Positions 47,294 through 50,148 of a stretch of 50,148 nt of DNA are shown piece by piece. Position 1 is the first letter of the stretch. Each line of letters begins with the position of its first letter. Location of the stretch: assembly GCA_025934995.1 (NCBI GenBank), contig JAICWC010000007.1, positions 1 to 50,148 of the forward strand, read 5' to 3'. A program made the position numbers and the translations under genes. The stretch is from Thermoleophilia bacterium. Lineage in GTDB: Bacteria > Actinomycetota > Thermoleophilia > Gaiellales > Gaiellaceae. Below the pieces are notes generated by a model that was given only the letters and a program-made list of their open reading frames with translations, had not been told where the DNA came from and searched no databases.

Positions 47294-48281
47294 CCTGCTG
47301 CGCGCGCACGCACCGAGCGCGCCCGATCATCTGCACCGCCGCGTGCTCATGCTGCGACCGGTCGAGCGCCGGCGTCGCCTGCGTCCCGTGCTCGTGCTTG
47401 CGTTCGCAGCGGCGATCGCGGTGCTCGCCGCTGTGGTGCACGGTTTCTCGACATCGTCGCCGTCGGCTCGTCGCACGCTGACACTGGGCCGGGCCCCACA
47501 GGTCCCAGGAGCACCGACGTGGACGACCGCGGACAGCGCCGGCGGCAGCGGCGCGCTTTCCGGCGCCGCCGCGCAGAAGAACGCGTTCGCTCCTGCAGTT
47601 CCCGCGCCCGCGCCCGGCCGCCTGCAGCACACCGACGCCTCGATCACCGTGCGCGTCGAGGATCTCGGCGCGACGACGACGCGCGCGACGCGGATCGCGA
47701 CCTCGCTGGGCGGCTATGCACAGTCCGTCGTCTACCGCACTCCGCAGGGCAGCGGCGGCCGGTCCTTCCTCGAGCTGCGCATCCCGGCGCAGCACGTCAA
47801 GCAGGCGCTGTCCCAGCTCGCCGGGCTCGGCGTGCTCGTCTCGCAGCAGATCTCGATCCAGGACCTGACGACCACGCTGGAGCGCCAGTCGGCGCAGATC
47901 GCACAGCTGCACCGCCGCGTCGCGGCGCTGCAGGCAGCGTTGCGGAACACGGCTCTGCCCGACGCGCAGCGGGTGCTCCTGCAGATCCAGCTCTCCGAGG
48001 CGAAGCGCACGCTCGGGCAGCGGGTGCACGGCCGCAAGGCCACGATCGCAGCCGGCGTCACGTCGCGCGTCTCGCTCGTCCTGACGACGAAGAAGCATGC
48101 CGCCGCCGCGCCGCGGCACCGCGGTCGGGCAGGCCGCATGTTGCACTCGGCGGTGGGCTTCCTCGCGATCGAGGGGATGGTCGCGCTCTTTGCGCTGATC
48201 GTCATCAGCCCGGTCGCGGTCGCGCTCGCCCTCCTGTGGTTCTGGCGTCGACGCGCGACCGACCGGCTTTTGATGGAATAG
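47280..48281 (+). CDS. DUF4349 membrane protein (possible anti-sigma partner)
   Basis: A 333-residue membrane protein. A short cytoplasmic N-terminus (about 1-35) with a HRRVLMLRPVERRRRLRP segment could contact the sigma factor. A membrane helix follows (LVLAFAAAIAVLAAVV), then a linker rich in Ala/Gly/Pro, the DUF4349 domain (ASITVRVEDLGATTTRATRI to about 250) with a coiled coil (LERQSAQIAQLHRRVAALQA), and a C-terminal helix (MVALFALIVISPVAVALALL). It overlaps the sigma gene by 14 bp. DUF4349 proteins often pair with sigma factors; direct anti-sigma function is inferred. Confidence 0.85.
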   Translation: MSTVDLLRAHAPSAPDHLHRRVLMLRPVERRRRLRPVLVLAFAAAIAVLAAVVHGFSTSSPSARRTLTLGRAPQVPGAPTWTTADSAGGSGALSGAAAQKNAFAPAVPAPAPGRLQHTDASITVRVEDLGATTTRATRIATSLGGYAQSVVYRTPQGSGGRSFLELRIPAQHVKQALSQLAGLGVLVSQQISIQDLTTTLERQSAQIAQLHRRVAALQAALRNTALPDAQRVLLQIQLSEAKRTLGQRVHGRKATIAAGVTSRVSLVLTTKKHAAAAPRHRGRAGRMLHSAVGFLAIEGMVALFALIVISPVAVALALLWFWRRRATDRLLME

Positions 48282-48286
48282 CGCCC

Positions 48287-48835
48287 GTGCTCCACGTCGT
48301 CGCAGGTCTTTCCACCGGCCACAAGATCGGGCTCGCCGTCGTCGGCGCCGTCTTCATCGTGTTCGCGCTCTCGATGTCGTTCCTCGCTCCGCGGCGCTGG
48401 CCGGATTTCCCCGGCAAGAACGGGATGGGGCCGTTCGTGATCGCCTGCTTCGTCCTCTTCGCCGGCATGCTCTCGGCCGTCTACTTCTTCGGCAAGGAGA
48501 GCGAGGCGAAGGCAGGCGAGCCCCCGACCGCGCACGCCTCGCCGGAAGCCGGGACGACGATCAACGTCACCGAGAGCGAGTGGAAGGTGCAGCTACCGAC
48601 GTTGGGCACGCTGAAGGAGGGCAACTACACGTTCCAGGTGCACAACGCCGGCAAGGTGCCGCACAACTTCGCGATCCAGGGGCCGAAGATCGCGGCCAAC
48701 GACGTGACGCCGACGATCGCACCGGGCGGGAACGCGACGCTGAAGGTCGCGCTCGTCGCCGGGAAGTACACGGTGTACTGCGCCATCCCTGGGCACAAGC
48801 AGCTCGGGATGGTCGCCCAGCTCTCCGTCGGATAA
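48287..48835 (+). CDS. Membrane-anchored cupredoxin (plastocyanin/azurin-like)
   Basis: A 182-residue protein. Two membrane helices (about 11-32 and 49-67) precede an exported copper domain: YTFQVHNAGKVPHNFAI gives the first His ligand, and VYCAIPGHKQLGM supplies Cys, His and Met of a type 1 copper site. Start GTG 48287, 5 bp after the DUF4349 stop; no clear Shine-Dalgarno sequence. It would carry electrons at the cell surface. The hairpin downstream is a likely terminator, so sigma, DUF4349 and cupredoxin could be one operon. Confidence 0.88.
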   Translation: MLHVVAGLSTGHKIGLAVVGAVFIVFALSMSFLAPRRWPDFPGKNGMGPFVIACFVLFAGMLSAVYFFGKESEAKAGEPPTAHASPEAGTTINVTESEWKVQLPTLGTLKEGNYTFQVHNAGKVPHNFAIQGPKIAANDVTPTIAPGGNATLKVALVAGKYTVYCAIPGHKQLGMVAQLSVG

Positions 48836-48852
48836 GCCCCGAGAAAGGGGAA

Positions 48853-48880
48853 AGCCCGCCGTGGATGGCCGCAGCGGGCT
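48853..48880 (+). terminator. Hairpin downstream of the cupredoxin gene
   Basis: AGCCCGC (48853-48859) pairs with GCGGGCT (48874-48880) around a 14-base loop, 17 bp after the stop. No T run follows, but the position suits a terminator. The rest of the interval up to 49012 holds TACTCT (48989-48994), a possible -10 for tRNA-Ser. Confidence 0.5.
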
Positions 48881-49012
48881 CGAGGGGGAGGTGCCGGGTT
48901 CTAGGGGGAGGGGGAAGAAGTCCGGCATGCGGATCATCGGTCGGGCAGGCACTCGGCAGCGTCCCGAGAAAGGGTGATTTCGCTTCGATACTCTGTTTTG
49001 CGCGCAGCACCC

Positions 49013-49103
49013 GGAGAAGTGGCCGAGTGGCTGAAGGCGGCGCCCTGCTAAGGCGTTATGGGGATGAATGTCTCCATCGAGGGTTCGAATCCCTCCTTCT
49101 CCG
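49013..49103 (+). tRNA. tRNA-Ser (anticodon GCU)
   Basis: Starts GGAGAAG and ends CTTCTCC plus discriminator G, a perfect 7-bp acceptor stem. The anticodon loop CTGCTAA between CGCC and GGCG reads GCT, decoding AGC/AGU. The long variable arm and T loop (GGGTTCGAATCCC) are typical of class II serine tRNAs. 91 bases; no CCA encoded. Confidence 0.96.
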
Positions 49104-49147
49104 CTGACAGAACGACCCGGCAGGCGCCGGGTCGTTCGCGTCAAGGA

Positions 49148-49236
49148 CGGAGAGGGCGGGATTTGAACCCGCGACGCACCTTTCGGCACGTACGCGATTT
49201 CCAGTCGCGCTCCTTAGACCACTCGGACACCTCTCC
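49148..49236 (-). tRNA. tRNA-Ser (anticodon GGA)
   Basis: On the minus strand the gene starts GGAGAGG and ends CCTCTCC plus discriminator G. The anticodon loop CTGGAAA flanked by CGCGA/TCGCG reads GGA, decoding UCC/UCU. The long variable arm (class II) and T arm are normal. 89 bases; no CCA encoded. It is convergent with tRNA-Ser(GCU), 44 bp away. Confidence 0.96.
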
Positions 49237-49328
49237 CCGATGGGCGGCCATCCTAGCCCCGTGCATCTGCGCGAATGCCAACGAGGCGAGAGAATGCATC
49301 GTCAAGTCACTACGAGGGAGGTTCGACC

Positions 49329-49637
49329 ATGGCTGTCGGAATGTTGCTCGCAGGCGAAGCGGTCACCGAGGAGACGTATCGGCAGGTGACGGAGAAGATG
49401 TTCGGGAGCTATCCGATGCCCGAAGACCAGTCGCCGGACGGCCTGATCCTGCACACCGCGGGCCAGGGCGACCAGGGCTGGTACGTCTACGACATCTGGG
49501 AGTCGAAGGAGCACTTCCAGCGGTTCGTCGAGAGCAAGCTCGGCCCGGCGCTGCAGGAGATCGGGGCGGGCGGCGCAAGCCGGCCCGAGCCGCAGTTCTT
49601 CCCGATCGAGACGCTCGTGAAGGGTCGGTCGCTCTAG
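49329..49637 (+). CDS. Small ABM-like (dimeric alpha/beta barrel) protein
   Basis: A 102-residue protein. The pattern of an N-terminal strand-helix (VTEETYRQVTEKMFG), a second strand (LILHTAGQG), then GWYVYDIWESKEHFQRFVESKLGP and a C-terminal FFPIETLV resembles the dimeric alpha/beta barrel (ABM-like) fold of small monooxygenase-like proteins. Catalytic residues cannot be named. GGGAGG lies 7 bp before the ATG at 49329. It shares its stop region with the convergent cupin gene (4-bp overlap). Confidence 0.75.
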   Translation: MAVGMLLAGEAVTEETYRQVTEKMFGSYPMPEDQSPDGLILHTAGQGDQGWYVYDIWESKEHFQRFVESKLGPALQEIGAGGASRPEPQFFPIETLVKGRSL

Positions 49638-49987
49638 CGACGCTGCGCCTGATCGACGATGTCGACCGAGATCTCGACTGCCGTCTCCGTGCCTCTGTTC
49701 TCGAGCCAGTGGGTGGTGTGGCGATCCTCGGGCCAGCCCAATCCCGGCCCGTACTCGGTCGCCACGCCGTCGCGGTGGTCGGTGATCGTGCCTTCGAGGA
49801 TGTAGACCAACCCCGGCCGGCCCACGTGGTCGTGCAACGGGCCGAAGACGGCTCCGGGCTCGAACGCGAACATGCGCATGCGGAGCTGCCTTCCTTCCAT
49901 GCCTTCGATCTCCGCGCCGAGGTCGAGCGTCGCGAGGAGCTCCGACGTGACCCCCCGCGTCTCGGGCACTTCCTGCTCGTCGTCCAT
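49634..49987 (-). CDS. Small cupin protein
   Basis: A 117-residue cupin. PLHDHVGRPGLVYILEGTI matches the first cupin motif (HxH, then E, then G), and DRHTTHWLENRG supplies the second His. The fold is complete and very short, so it binds one metal and probably no extra domain. ATG at 49987 is clear. Its stop overlaps the convergent ABM-like gene. Function unknown; small cupins act as isomerases, dioxygenases or sensors. Confidence 0.83.
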   Translation of the reverse strand: MDDEQEVPETRGVTSELLATLDLGAEIEGMEGRQLRMRMFAFEPGAVFGPLHDHVGRPGLVYILEGTITDHRDGVATEYGPGLGWPEDRHTTHWLENRGTETAVEISVDIVDQAQRR

Positions 49988-50009
49988 GCGGCGGACAGTA
50001 GAGGGTGAG

Positions 50010-50098
50010 CGGAGGGGGAGGGATTTGAACCCTCGATCCGCCTAACGACGGATAACGGTTTTCGAGACCGCCGCATTCGACCGCTCTGCCACCCCTCC
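50010..50098 (-). tRNA. tRNA-Ser (anticodon CGA)
   Basis: On the minus strand the gene starts GGAGGGG and ends CCCCTCC plus discriminator G. The anticodon loop CTCGAAA between CGGT and ACCG reads CGA, decoding UCG. The long variable arm is present (class II). 89 bases; no CCA encoded. Confidence 0.96.
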
Positions 50099-50127
50099 GC
50101 GAGCCGGGCCATGGTATCTCTGCCTCC

Positions 50128-50148
50128 ATGCCGTCGCCATTCGTGGAG
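50128..50148 (+). CDS. Start of an unidentified gene (partial)
   Basis: ATG at 50128 opens a frame (MPSPFVE) that runs off the window. TATCTC at 50115-50120 lies 7 bp before it and could be a -10 box of a leaderless transcript. Seven codons are too few to identify a family. Confidence 0.3.

Noticed and set aside
1-50148. CRISPR arrays, rRNA genes and complete insertion sequences
   Set aside because: No regularly spaced repeats, no rRNA sequence and no transposase gene were seen.

Overview
The window is a GC-rich (roughly 70 %) bacterial chromosome segment. GTG and TTG starts are frequent, genes are packed with 4-bp start/stop overlaps, and several genes appear leaderless. A CUT1 sugar transporter without its own ATPase, ECF sigma/DUF4349 and cupredoxin genes, LAL-type and cyclase-ATPase regulators, a Replic_Relax plus large serine recombinase module, and tRNA genes without encoded CCA together suggest a soil actinobacterium, perhaps class Thermoleophilia. 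That placement is inference from gene content and base composition, not a database match.

Region 1 (1-17098, + strand) is one long translationally coupled catabolic operon. It holds the tail of a presumed solute-binding protein, two CUT1 permeases, a ROK sugar kinase, a SIS isomerase, GH38 alpha-mannosidase, GH2 beta-mannosidase, an unrecognised (alpha/alpha)-barrel glycosidase-like protein, GH1 beta-glycosidase, a choline-sulfatase-like sulfatase, a LacD/YihT-type class I aldolase, a GH84-type beta-N-acetylglucosaminidase, an FAD oxidoreductase, a xylose-isomerase-like TIM-barrel protein and a Gfo/Idh/MocA dehydrogenase. None of the hydrolases has a signal peptide. The simplest reading is import of an intact mannose/GlcNAc-containing (N-glycan-like, possibly sulfated) oligosaccharide and its dismantling in the cytoplasm.

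Region 2 (17052-23001) has a minus-strand operon of two MFS exporters, PhzF and a beta-hydroxyacid dehydrogenase, divergent from a MarR regulator and a metallo-beta-lactamase-fold hydrolase. Region 3 (23015-35760) has a minus-strand MmpL-type transporter operon with small exported accessory proteins facing a LAL-type LuxR regulator, a secreted Asp-box beta-propeller, a TetR-cupin-RidA operon, OsmC, two DUF4242 proteins, and a zinc-ribbon/cyclase/AAA regulator.

Region 4 (about 35.9-42.8 kb) is accessory. It contains two complete 47-bp palindromic sites (36470, 37382) and a half site (42680) next to tRNA-Val(CAC). Between them lie a PIN-toxin cassette and a segment with an Ntn-like protein, a DUF2314 protein, a membrane protein, a Replic_Relax protein and a large serine recombinase whose 3' end overlaps the half site and runs antisense through the tRNA. 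This site-bounded layout is the best candidate for an undescribed system in the window.

Region 5 (42.8-50.1 kb) holds an APC permease broken by two +1 frameshifts, an SDR that seems to start at CTG, an MFS transporter, a pilin-like protein, an ECF sigma/DUF4349 pair, a membrane cupredoxin, an ABM-like and a cupin protein, and three different tRNA-Ser genes within 1.1 kb.
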